NCBI GenBank assembly: GCA_003505905.1
Contig: DNXM01000151.1
Span: 18,373-29,584, forward strand
Reading direction: 5' to 3'
DNA: 11,212 bases
Source of the DNA: Oscillospiraceae bacterium
GTDB taxonomy: Bacteria > Bacillota > Clostridia > Oscillospirales > Acutalibacteraceae
Both the position numbers and the translations under genes were made by a program. This document shows positions 1 through 7,413 of this stretch, one piece after another. Positions within the stretch are counted from its first letter, which is position 1; each line of letters opens with the position of its first letter. Below the pieces are notes generated by a model that searched no databases, had not been told where the DNA came from, and saw only the letters and a list, made by a program, of their open reading frames with translations.

Positions 1-584
1 GGAGCCGCATCAACGGTGACTCCGCCATTGCGCTCATTTCGGGCACCGCCATTGCCGTGGGTGTGCTCACGGTCAAATTGGTCGGCAATGTCAACATTGA
101 TGTGGGCAGTTATATGTTCGGCAGTATTGTCGCCATTGACGAAAACGATGTGGTTATCAGCGTAATCATGTCCGCCGTGGTGCTTCTTTTATATGTGTTG
201 CTCTATAACGGCATTTTTTCCACCACCTTTGACGAAAGCTTCGCCAAGGCGACGGGCACAAAGGTCGGCTTTTACAACACGGTTGTGGCTCTGCTCACGG
301 CGGTGACGATTGTGGTCGGTATGCGCTTGATGGGTGCGATTTTGATTTCCTCGCTTCTCATTTTTCCGTCGCTCACCTCCATGCGTGTGTTCCGCTCGTT
401 CCGTGGCGTGGTCATTTCCTCTGCCGTGGTTTCCTCGCTGTGCTTTTTCATCGGCTTTGTGGCGGCGTTCCGTTTCGACACGCCCACGGGCGCAACGGTT
501 GTTGCCGTGAACGGGCTTGCCTTCCTCGCCTTTGCGCTGGCGGGCAAAATAAAAACCCTGCCGAAACCGACAGGGAAAAAGTAA
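1..584 (+). CDS. Zinc/manganese ABC transporter permease, ZnuB/MntB (ABC-3) family, 5' end missing
   Basis: This is the inner-membrane permease of a divalent-metal (Zn or Mn) uptake ABC transporter, working with a binding lipoprotein and an ATPase that are not in this window. The frame is open from base 3 to the TAA at 582-584, so about 193 C-terminal residues are present and the true start lies off the left edge; the GTG at 57 is internal. Family landmarks visible are an early SRINGDSAIALISG stretch, the DVGSYMFGSIVAI segment, FDESFAKATG, the long hydrophobic segment containing VGMRLMGAILISSLLIFP, and a late DTPTGATVVAVNG. Several membrane spans alternate with short loops, as expected for ABC-3 permeases. 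The usual partners would lie just left of the window. The metal cannot be decided from this fragment. The last codons also encode a terminator for the opposite strand. Confidence 0.9.
   Translation, partial: SRINGDSAIALISGTAIAVGVLTVKLVGNVNIDVGSYMFGSIVAIDENDVVISVIMSAVVLLLYVLLYNGIFSTTFDESFAKATGTKVGFYNTVVALLTAVTIVVGMRLMGAILISSLLIFPSLTSMRVFRSFRGVVISSAVVSSLCFFIGFVAAFRFDTPTGATVVAVNGLAFLAFALAGKIKTLPKPTGKK
551..575 (-). terminator. Rho-independent terminator for the phosphoesterase gene, inside the permease coding tail
   Basis: Read leftward, an 8-bp stem with one C-A mismatch (556-563 with 568-575, core CCCTG/CAGGG) has a 4-nt loop and is followed by TTTTTATTTTG. The U-rich tail is on the minus-strand side only. 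In the plus direction the hairpin is followed by A-rich sequence and the permease stop, so it should serve the leftward gene that ends at 591. Confidence 0.75.
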
Positions 585-590
585 GCCAAT

Positions 591-1277
591 TCAGTTTTCC
601 GATATCAATCCGTTCCTTGCGCAAACCACTTTTTTGAACACGGCAATGCAGGAGGTAGACACGTGCTTATCTAAATGCATACTGCCGAAAAACCAGCGCT
701 TGTATTCACAGGAATCATTCAGCTCATCCAAATAAGCGTTCAAGCCCGTAATGCGAGCCGGCTGTTCACTTTTCAGGCGCAGAAAGCTCTTGATTTTGGC
801 AGGCGGTTCGTGGGTGACGATATAATCAACCTTACAGCCGCATTTTTCAATGTTTTCCGCACCCTCGGTCAATTCCGCACTGCTGGGAAACTCCCGGCGT
901 GACCATGCGCCGTTTTCAAACAGCATATCAATGTCGGGGCTTTCGCCGCCGCCCATGGTGAAATAGGTTTCGCCCTCAATCGAAAAAATCTGACCGCGCA
1001 TGAGGTGGTAGAGGTTGCCCGAAATGTTGTGCGCCTTGCCGCCGCAAAACACGCCGACCTCGTATTCGTCAAGCAATTCAAAGTTTTCGTGCGTTCCGTC
1101 CAAAAAGCAGATGTTCCATTTCTTTTTGCCCAAACGGCGCAGAATTTTTTCTTCGGTGGCGCTTCCGTCCCACACGAAGCCGAAGTCGCCGCAGATGATG
1201 AGCGTGTCGCCCTTTTTCAGTTTGATTGCCTCCAGGCGTTCCAAATCTCCGTGGAGGTCGCCGGTTATATATACCAT
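591..1277 (-). CDS. Calcineurin-like metallophosphoesterase with altered metal motifs
   Basis: This is a 228-residue soluble protein of the calcineurin-like phosphoesterase fold, with no signal peptide, presumably cytoplasmic; its substrate is unknown. Motifs in order are GDLHGD (residues 6-11, D7 and H9), GDFGF (30-34, D31), GTHEN (61-65, where the family usually has GNHE), a THEPP motif-IV histidine (H156), and FGSMH (197-201, where the family usually has GHxH). A MRGQIFSIEG plus TMGGGESPD region (about 93-115) is also typical of small bacterial members. So N-to-T at 62 and H-to-S at 199 change two positions that normally bind metal. The ATG at 1277 is preceded by an AAGGTG ribosome site at 1286-1291. 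It is convergent with the metal permease (6-nt gap) and divergent from the carboxypeptidase. It ends in TGA. I see no operon partner. Confidence 0.85.
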   Translation of the reverse strand: MVYITGDLHGDLERLEAIKLKKGDTLIICGDFGFVWDGSATEEKILRRLGKKKWNICFLDGTHENFELLDEYEVGVFCGGKAHNISGNLYHLMRGQIFSIEGETYFTMGGGESPDIDMLFENGAWSRREFPSSAELTEGAENIEKCGCKVDYIVTHEPPAKIKSFLRLKSEQPARITGLNAYLDELNDSCEYKRWFFGSMHLDKHVSTSCIAVFKKVVCARNGLISEN

Positions 1278-1293
1278 AATTTTTTCACCTTTT

Positions 1294-1322
1294 TTGAATT
1301 CGTTTTTGTGAACTACTATAAT
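1294..1322 (+). promoter_or_regulatory. Sigma-A type promoter of the carboxypeptidase/mannosidase operon
   Basis: TTGAAT (1294-1299) and a perfect TATAAT (1317-1322) are separated by 17 nt, placing the start of transcription near 1329, just ahead of the GGAGAGG ribosome site at 1334-1340. The leader would be about 20 nt, leaving no room for a riboswitch. No other convincing rightward promoter is visible before the spacer at 7.36 kb. Confidence 0.65.
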
Positions 1323-1349
1323 ATACTACATTCGGAGAGGCTTTGTCTA
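1320..1349 (-). promoter_or_regulatory. Possible promoter of the phosphoesterase gene
   Basis: On the minus strand, TAGACA (1344-1349) and TATATT (1320-1325) are spaced by 18 nt, giving a transcript start near 1313 and a leader of roughly 35 nt. It would overlap the rightward promoter's -10 and the first codon of the carboxypeptidase, so the two could interfere. Support is only moderate consensus match plus position. Confidence 0.35.
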
Positions 1350-2740
1350 TGAAAAAAGCAATAATTTTTCTGATAACCTGCTGTATGGCGTTTTCCGGGC
1401 TGTTTTCACTGCCTGCTTCGGCGCTTTTGTTTAATGACGATGTCAAGGTGAGAAACAAGAACGGAGAGAGCGTGCCATACGAAATTCAGACACCCCGCTA
1501 CTATATCAAGAGCCTCGACACGGAAGAAGTCATTTTTTCAAAAGGTGCTACCGAGCATTGTGCGCCTGCTTCGCTGACGAAAATCGCCACCGCCATTGTT
1601 GCACTGGAAAACTGCAAGGATTTGACCACCGTTATCGAAGTGCCCGAACGGTGCATCCGTATGCTTGACGGCACGGGCAGCTCGATGGCAGGCTTAAAGG
1701 TCGGCGAAAAGCTGACCATGAAGGATATGCTTGCCTGCCTGCTCATTCACTCCGCCAACGAGGCTGCCACCACCATTGCCGATTACATCGGCGGCGGCTC
1801 TTACGAAAAATTTATTGACATGATGAACGAAACGGCAAAGCGTCTGGGCTGTAACGACACCCACTTTGTCAACGCCCACGGCTTGGATGAGGACGGTCAC
1901 TATTCCTGCCCGAAGGATATTGCGATTTTAGCCGAATACGCTTTGAAATTCCCTGTTTTCAAAGACCTTACCTCCATGTCGGAATACACGCTTCCGCAAA
2001 CCAATTTGCAAAAGCCCCGAAAGCTTCAATCAACCAATCTCATGATGTCCCCGGGCTATCCCGAATATTACCTGGAAGCGGTAAAGGGCATCAAAACAGG
2101 CTCCACCACCAACGCAGGCAAATGCTTTGTCACCACCGTTGTCAAGGATGGTTACAGCTACATCTGCGCCATGATGGGTGCACCGTTTTACGATTACGAT
2201 AAAGACGGCTACAACGAAAACTTTGCCTTCATGGACACGCAGAAGATTTTCACTTGGGTTTTCAACAACATCAAGCTTCGTACCGTTGCCTCCGCAAGCC
2301 AAGCGGTGACGGTGTGTGATGTCAAATATGCTTCGGGCGTTGACCATGTGCGCCTTGTGCCCAAGCAGGATTATGTGGCACTTGTGCCGAAAAATGTGGA
2401 TGCGGACAGTGTGCTGATTGAACCGGTTGCCGACACCATGCCGACAGCCCTGGAAGCACCGCTGAAAAAGGGCGATGAGGTATGCGATGCCGTGGTCAAA
2501 TATGCAGGGCAGGAGGTCATGCGCATTCGCCTTGTGGCAGGCGAGGACATTGACCGTAGTCTTTTCGCTTTTGTTTTCGGCAAGCTCGGCGAATTCACCC
2601 ACACGACCGTGTTCAAGGTTTTTCTGGTGATTGCTCTGCTGTTGGCAGGCGGCTTTTTCGGCTTGCGCATTTACGCCGCCAACCACCGCCGCCGCAGAAA
2701 AATCCGTGTTGTTAATTACCGCGATGTGCGGAAAAAATAA
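1349..2740 (+). CDS. Serine-type D-Ala-D-Ala carboxypeptidase (DacF/PBP5-like, peptidase S11)
   Basis: This low-molecular-weight penicillin-binding protein removes the terminal D-alanine from peptidoglycan pentapeptide at the outer face of the membrane. The start is the ATG at 1349, 8 nt after GGAGAGG; a TTG at 1343 is in frame but lies too close to that site. The 463 residues begin with a signal peptide (hydrophobic core about 4-20, ASA cleavage site about 23-25). Active-site motifs are all intact: S75-L-T-K78, S135-A-N137 and K249-T-G251. A beta-rich PBP5-type C-terminal domain follows (about 315-405). The C terminus is not the usual amphipathic helix but a clear membrane span (about 422-443) followed by a strongly basic tail with HRRRRK, so the enzyme appears anchored at both processing and C-terminal stages with the catalytic part outside. 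The mannosidase gene starts 20 nt downstream with no terminator between. Confidence 0.93.
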   Translation: MKKAIIFLITCCMAFSGLFSLPASALLFNDDVKVRNKNGESVPYEIQTPRYYIKSLDTEEVIFSKGATEHCAPASLTKIATAIVALENCKDLTTVIEVPERCIRMLDGTGSSMAGLKVGEKLTMKDMLACLLIHSANEAATTIADYIGGGSYEKFIDMMNETAKRLGCNDTHFVNAHGLDEDGHYSCPKDIAILAEYALKFPVFKDLTSMSEYTLPQTNLQKPRKLQSTNLMMSPGYPEYYLEAVKGIKTGSTTNAGKCFVTTVVKDGYSYICAMMGAPFYDYDKDGYNENFAFMDTQKIFTWVFNNIKLRTVASASQAVTVCDVKYASGVDHVRLVPKQDYVALVPKNVDADSVLIEPVADTMPTALEAPLKKGDEVCDAVVKYAGQEVMRIRLVAGEDIDRSLFAFVFGKLGEFTHTTVFKVFLVIALLLAGGFFGLRIYAANHRRRRKIRVVNYRDVRKK

Positions 2741-2760
2741 AAAAATTAAAGGAGAAGCCT

Positions 2761-5700
2761 ATGTTAACACCGAAAATCGGCGTACTGAAAGATATGTATC
2801 ATCAGCTGCGCAAATACTGTGCTCTTTGCACGGTGAACCTGGAGCATTGGGAATACCGCAAAGGTCATTTTGACGACGGTATTTACACCATGGCAGACGC
2901 AACCGAAGCGTTTGACCGAGGAGACCGCTGGACGGCTACCTATGACGAGGCGCATTTTTTCACCACGAGCGTGACTGTGCCCGAGGAGATGGCAGGCAAG
3001 GAGCTTCGCTTGGAATTCAATGTCGGCGGTGAAGCGTTGGTGCGTGTCAACGGCGCAATCGTCGGCTCGGTTTCCACCTGCAACCGTGCGCCCGAGCGTG
3101 GCACGATTTTGCTCAAGGAAACCTACAACGCAGGCGACAAGCTCGAAATTTGCCTGGAAGCCGGCATCAACTCCATGGATTACTGCGACAAAATGCTGGC
3201 AGGCGCCGTGAACGACACCTACGACTTCGGCACCGCTTATCTCTGGACACCCGACTACGCCTGCGAGGGCTATTGGTTCGACATTGAAATTGCACTCGAA
3301 GCCCTCGACTACATAAAAGACGAGCATATCAAGGCTCTTGTCTATGCGGCGATTGATGACAGCCTGCACGAGGTGGATTACGACTTTGACGAAAAGGCTG
3401 TGCGTGAATCCATTGCGAGAGCACGCAAGCTCTACGCCGAGCGCATTGCGAAAATTCCGTGGTCGGCAACCTCTTCGGTCATCTTCACGGGTCACAGTCA
3501 CATTGATGTGGCTTGGCTGTGGCGTGTGCAGGAGAGCATCCGCAAGAGCGCAAGAACGTTTTCCAATGTTGTGTCCATGATGGACAAATACCCCGAAATG
3601 ACCTTCGGACAGAGCCAGGCGGTGCTTTACCAAATGGTGAAAGACCATTACCCGGATTTGTACGAAAAAATCAAAGAAAAGGTCGCTAACGGTCAATGGG
3701 ATATTTGCGGCAATGTGTGGGTTGAGGCGGACACCAACATTGCTTCGGGCGAAGCGTTGATTCGTCAAGTGCTTTACGGCACCGAGTTTTTCAAAAAGGA
3801 GTTCGGCAAGGTTTCCAAAACCTATTGGCTGCCCGACTGCTTCGGCTTCACCTGGGCGCTGCCCCAAATCATCAACCGCTGCGGCATGACCAACTTCATC
3901 ACCTCCAAGCTCAGCTACAACGACACCAACAAATTCCCCTTCAATATGTTCCGCTGGCAGGGCAATGACGGCACGCAGGTCATGGCGCACATGATGAACC
4001 CCGGCTATAACGGAATGTTCTCCATCGGCGAATTGATGATTTACGACAAAGAATGCAACAACAAAGAACAGCTCGACACCGCCATGGGTATGTACGGCTA
4101 CGGTGACGGCGGCGGCGGTCCGACCTATTGGATGCTGGAGCGTGGCAGAAGACTGCAAAATTTCCCCGGCTTGCCGCAAGCCAAAATCGACCATGTCGAC
4201 AACTTTTTCGACATCACCGCCGAGCACAAGGACGAGCTGCCCGTTTGGAACGGCGAAATGTATTACGAAAATCACCGTGGCACCTTCACCAGCCAAGCGT
4301 TCGTCAAAAAGAATAACCGCAAGGGCGAATATGCGCTTGTGCTCAACGAAATGCTCAGCGTCTTTGCCGATTTGGTCGGCAATTACGACTATCCGAAAGA
4401 AAAATTGGAAGCGGCTTGGCGCATTTTGATGACCAACCAATTCCACGATATTCTTCCCGGCACCTCCATTCACCAAGTGTTTGAGGATTGCCAAAACACC
4501 TATGCCACCCTGCGTGCGGAAAACGCCGAATTGCGTGAAAGCTCCCTGGCGGCGCTGAATAAGCAGGTCAAGACCGAGGGCGAGAGCCTGATTTGCTGGA
4601 ACCTGACCAACACCGCTTACACCATGCCGATTACCTTTGAGGCAAAGAGCCGTGACCTTGTGCCCGTTGACGAAGCCGGCAACGCCTACCCCTGCGCCTT
4701 TGAAGAAAAGGACGGCAAGCTGCTTTGCACCTTTACGCCGTGCGCTCTGCCTGCCATGGGCGTGAAAGTGATTGCGTTTGGCAAGGCGGAATCCGCCGCC
4801 CAAAAAGTCACCGCCACCGAAACCCTGCTCGAAAACGAAAAGCTTCGTGTGGTGTTTGACGAAAACGGCATTATCACGAGCATTTACGACAAGGTCAACG
4901 ACCGTGAAACCTTGGACGGACAGGGCAACCTGCTGACCGTTTCGCTGGATAAGTGCATCCATGAAACCGCTTGGAACCTGGAAACCAACTACCGAAAAAA
5001 GATGTGGGAGCTTGTCAAGGCAGACCGCATCACCGTGTCGGAATCCAACGCTCAGCGTGGCGTGATTGAAATTGTCCGTTCGTTCAACAAGTCCGTTATC
5101 ACGCAGAAAATCATTTTGAACGCAAACAGCGATTTGCTGTTCTTCGACACCGAGGTCGATTGGCACGAAACCGACAAGGTGCTGAAAGCAGGCTTTGATG
5201 TGGCGGTCATCGACACCGACGCCACTTACAACATTGCCCACGGCGCCATCCGCCGCCCGACCCATTGGAACACCTCCTTCGACTTCACACGCTTTGAAGT
5301 GGCGGCTCATAAGTGGGCGGATTTGTCCGAGGGTGATTACGGCGTGAGCATTCTCAACGACTGCAAATACGGCTACGACATTCACAACAGCCGTATGCGC
5401 ATCACGCTCATGCGTGCGCCGACCTGCCCCGACAAAACGGGTGACCACGGCATCAGCACCTTTGTTTACGCTTACTATCCGCATAAAAACAGCTGGCAGC
5501 AGGCGCAGACGGTCGAAAACGGCATCATGCTCAATATTCCGCCCGTTACGCAGTTGGTCGGCAAGCAGGACGGCGCAGTTGCCGACGGCACGACCTTCAT
5601 GGAAATCAGCGCAGACAGCCTGACCGTGGAATGCTTCAAGCCTGCGCAAGACGGCAACGGCTTCATCCTGCGTCTGGCGGAGCAGAAGCACGGCAGAGGC

Positions 5701-5850
5701 AAGGCAACCGTCAAGCTGCGCAACACCTTTAAGAGCGTGACCGAATGCAACATGATTGAAGAGGACGAAACCGAGCTTGCCAAGGCACAAAATGAATTCT
5801 CCTTTGCATTCCGTCCCTACGAAGTCAAAACCTTCCGCATCGTCTTTTAA
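2761..5850 (+). CDS. Alpha-mannosidase, glycoside hydrolase family 38 (cytosolic MAN2C1/Ams1 type)
   Basis: This is a retaining, metal-dependent exo-acting alpha-mannosidase of 1029 residues that hydrolyses terminal alpha-mannose from oligomannosides. There is no signal peptide or membrane span, so it should act in the cytoplasm. The ATG at 2761 follows AAAGGAG (2748-2754) by 6 nt. Residues about 1-235 form the N-terminal region seen in the long MAN2C1/Ams1 class. The GH38 catalytic domain starts near 238 with GHSHIDVAWLWR (244-255; H247 and D249 are expected metal ligands). The probable nucleophile is D359 in LPDCFGFTWALP. GYGDGGGGPT lies at 446-455 and YYENHRGTFTSQ at 501-512. The helical middle domain holds QFHDILPGTS (H562, D563, another metal-ligand region). 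The rest, to 1029, is the beta-sandwich C-terminal part. All key residues look intact. No sugar transporter or regulator is recognisable next to it, unless the following membrane protein has that role. The substrate (host N-glycan fragments, yeast mannan or own glycans) is not visible from sequence. Confidence 0.95.
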   Translation: MLTPKIGVLKDMYHQLRKYCALCTVNLEHWEYRKGHFDDGIYTMADATEAFDRGDRWTATYDEAHFFTTSVTVPEEMAGKELRLEFNVGGEALVRVNGAIVGSVSTCNRAPERGTILLKETYNAGDKLEICLEAGINSMDYCDKMLAGAVNDTYDFGTAYLWTPDYACEGYWFDIEIALEALDYIKDEHIKALVYAAIDDSLHEVDYDFDEKAVRESIARARKLYAERIAKIPWSATSSVIFTGHSHIDVAWLWRVQESIRKSARTFSNVVSMMDKYPEMTFGQSQAVLYQMVKDHYPDLYEKIKEKVANGQWDICGNVWVEADTNIASGEALIRQVLYGTEFFKKEFGKVSKTYWLPDCFGFTWALPQIINRCGMTNFITSKLSYNDTNKFPFNMFRWQGNDGTQVMAHMMNPGYNGMFSIGELMIYDKECNNKEQLDTAMGMYGYGDGGGGPTYWMLERGRRLQNFPGLPQAKIDHVDNFFDITAEHKDELPVWNGEMYYENHRGTFTSQAFVKKNNRKGEYALVLNEMLSVFADLVGNYDYPKEKLEAAWRILMTNQFHDILPGTSIHQVFEDCQNTYATLRAENAELRESSLAALNKQVKTEGESLICWNLTNTAYTMPITFEAKSRDLVPVDEAGNAYPCAFEEKDGKLLCTFTPCALPAMGVKVIAFGKAESAAQKVTATETLLENEKLRVVFDENGIITSIYDKVNDRETLDGQGNLLTVSLDKCIHETAWNLETNYRKKMWELVKADRITVSESNAQRGVIEIVRSFNKSVITQKIILNANSDLLFFDTEVDWHETDKVLKAGFDVAVIDTDATYNIAHGAIRRPTHWNTSFDFTRFEVAAHKWADLSEGDYGVSILNDCKYGYDIHNSRMRITLMRAPTCPDKTGDHGISTFVYAYYPHKNSWQQAQTVENGIMLNIPPVTQLVGKQDGAVADGTTFMEISADSLTVECFKPAQDGNGFILRLAEQKHGRGKATVKLRNTFKSVTECNMIEEDETELAKAQNEFSFAFRPYEVKTFRIVF

Positions 5851-5882
5851 TTATTACATTAGATAAAGTGGGTGTGTAACCG

Positions 5883-7319
5883 ATGAAAGATAACACACAA
5901 AACCGCATCACCGATGCGCCGTCCGCTCTTTTGGCGGCGCTCATGGGTGCATTGCTCACGGGCTTTATGTGGCGGCTGCGTGGTGACCACGGCTTTGGCG
6001 GTTCCACCGGTATGTATGCCGTGCTGACCGTACTGCTGTTGTTCTTGGTGTGGCTGTTTCCACGCAAGGACAAAGTGAATTTGCCGTTTATTACGCTTGC
6101 CTCGTTCGCCGGTGCGATTACCGCCGGCGGCTGGGGCACCATCAACAGCCAAATCACGGGCTGGATGACCTCAACAGGTGCTTTTCTCGGCGAAGAAAAG
6201 GCTGTTGACATTGCTGTTTCGCCGCTCGCCGGCGTTATCACGATGCTCCTGCTGGGCTTCGGGTGGCTGCCGCTGTTCGGCATGATGCTCGGTCAGTATT
6301 TTTCCGACCGCAAGTATCACATTTTGAATGCCGTTGAGGGCACTGCCGTATTCTATGCGGCGAGCTATCTGTTCCGATTCACAGGTGCGCCCTATCTCTA
6401 CAAGCTCATCAACCCGACCGCCGTCAAGCTGTTTGAGGACGGCTTGGCATCCTACGGCATTGAGCAGACACCGCAGTCGCTGCTGCTGAAATTCTTCGGC
6501 GACCAAAGCAAAAAAGTGAAATACCTGCTCGACGGCGAAACGCTGAAAATCAAAATCAAGGAAATTCCCGGCGGACGCAATTATTTCACCTGCTGTGCCG
6601 TGCTTGCCGCCGCTTTCGGTGCGCTGGCGCTGATTGTCTATTTGGCGTTGCGTTTTCGTGACAAAAAAGCCGCCGGCATTACGGCTTTGACCTGCTCTGC
6701 CATGGCGGTTTCCATCACCGTGCCCGATGTGTTTTTCCTCATCGGTGCTTGGGGCGAAAGCGGAAAAATCGCCGTGCCGCAGGCTTTGATTGAAAACAGC
6801 TGGTCGTTTTGGGAATACGGCACGGGCTTCCTGTTCGGCTTGCTCATAGTGCTGCTGCTTTTGCCCTTTGCCAAGCAAAAGCTCAAAAACAATGTGACGC
6901 TCTTCGAGCTGAAGGGCTTGCCGAAGGTGCTGAAAAAGATTGTCGCCGTGCTTGCCTTTGCCTGCACCTTCTGTTTGGCACCCGTGCTGGCGGTTGCTTC
7001 CCGCATGGACGAAATGAGCGAAAAAGCTGTTTTGCCCGCAACCGTTGCGGCGGCGGTCATCGGGGTCGGTCTTACGGTGCTGTTCACCGTCAAAAACAAA
7101 AAGACGCTCTCTCCCTTGGGCAAAACCCCTGCCCAAGCCGCACGCACTGCCTGCCCGATTTTGTTTGCGGTTTATGCGCTGCTCTATTTCTTTATCGGTC
7201 CTGCCTATGCACTGCATCAACCGCAGTCGGCGGTCACAAGCCTGATGATGTTCTCCTTTGCGCTGTTCTGCCTCGGCTATGTGCTGTTGAGTGCCCTGCT
7301 TCGCAAAAAGACGAAATAA
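5883..7319 (+). CDS. Polytopic membrane protein of unknown function
   Basis: I do not recognise this 478-residue protein as a known transporter or enzyme. It has roughly ten to twelve hydrophobic segments (near 13-30, 43-60, 68-86, 112-138, 150-166, 234-256, 263-289, 312-330, 350-372, 384-403, 421-441 and 450-473). A hydrophilic stretch of about 65 residues (168-232) divides the first five spans from the rest. The most striking sequence is just after the first span: WRLRGDHGFGGSTGM (30-44), rich in glycine with two arginines and an aspartate, followed by AGGWGTINSQITGW at 81-94; such patterns are often functional sites. The ATG at 5883 has only a weak GGGTG (5870-5874) 8 nt upstream and lies 32 nt after the mannosidase stop, so it is probably translated from the same mRNA. 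A carbohydrate-related job, such as transport of mannosides, is a guess from context. The C terminus is basic (RKKTK). Confidence 0.8.
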   Translation: MKDNTQNRITDAPSALLAALMGALLTGFMWRLRGDHGFGGSTGMYAVLTVLLLFLVWLFPRKDKVNLPFITLASFAGAITAGGWGTINSQITGWMTSTGAFLGEEKAVDIAVSPLAGVITMLLLGFGWLPLFGMMLGQYFSDRKYHILNAVEGTAVFYAASYLFRFTGAPYLYKLINPTAVKLFEDGLASYGIEQTPQSLLLKFFGDQSKKVKYLLDGETLKIKIKEIPGGRNYFTCCAVLAAAFGALALIVYLALRFRDKKAAGITALTCSAMAVSITVPDVFFLIGAWGESGKIAVPQALIENSWSFWEYGTGFLFGLLIVLLLLPFAKQKLKNNVTLFELKGLPKVLKKIVAVLAFACTFCLAPVLAVASRMDEMSEKAVLPATVAAAVIGVGLTVLFTVKNKKTLSPLGKTPAQAARTACPILFAVYALLYFFIGPAYALHQPQSAVTSLMMFSFALFCLGYVLLSALLRKKTK

Positions 7320-7359
7320 AAAATTCACAATTTCCGCCGTAAAAATATGCAGAAAAAAC

Positions 7360-7388
7360 TTGACACCACAACATTTTGTGTGTATAAT
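7360..7388 (+). promoter_or_regulatory. Consensus sigma-A promoter in the central gap
   Basis: A perfect TTGACA (7360-7365) and a perfect TATAAT (7383-7388) are separated by exactly 17 nt. Transcription should begin near 7395. It is the strongest promoter match in the window, yet no credible protein gene follows it; a terminator stands about 50 nt past the predicted start. The spacer contains the small palindrome CACAA-CATT-TTGTG (7367-7380), a possible operator. Confidence 0.8.
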
Positions 7389-7413
7389 AGCCCTATAGCT
7401 ACGACAAAATGTT
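7370..7413. repeat. 10-bp inverted repeat flanking the -10 box
   Basis: AACATTTTGT at 7370-7379 is the exact reverse complement of ACAAAATGTT at 7404-7413, with the -10 box and predicted transcription start between them. It could be a pair of operator half sites for a repressor. Chance and AT-richness are the alternatives. The downstream arm is also used in the first hairpin of the predicted RNA. Confidence 0.4.

Noticed and set aside
1302..1312. TTTTTGTGAAC shared by the dacF promoter spacer and the small-RNA region (7413-7423), resembling a Rex half site
   Set aside because: An 11-mer shared once in AT-rich spacers is expected by chance in 11 kb, and neither copy has the second TTCACAA half.
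1343..1351. TTG start two codons upstream of the carboxypeptidase ATG
   Set aside because: It lies only 2 nt from the ribosome site, while the ATG at 1349 has ideal 8-nt spacing and begins a normal signal peptide.
2764..5790. Open reading frame of about 1008 codons antisense to the mannosidase gene
   Set aside because: The product has no recognisable domain and reads as a low-information mirror. The GH38 gene rarely uses TTA, CTA and TCA, whose complements are stop codons, so the antisense frame stays open. The GH38 motifs on the plus strand are decisive.
7345..7357. ATATGCAGAAAAA present at 7345-7357 and again near 9208
   Set aside because: Short, AT-rich, two copies only, with no shared context; not enough for a repeat element.
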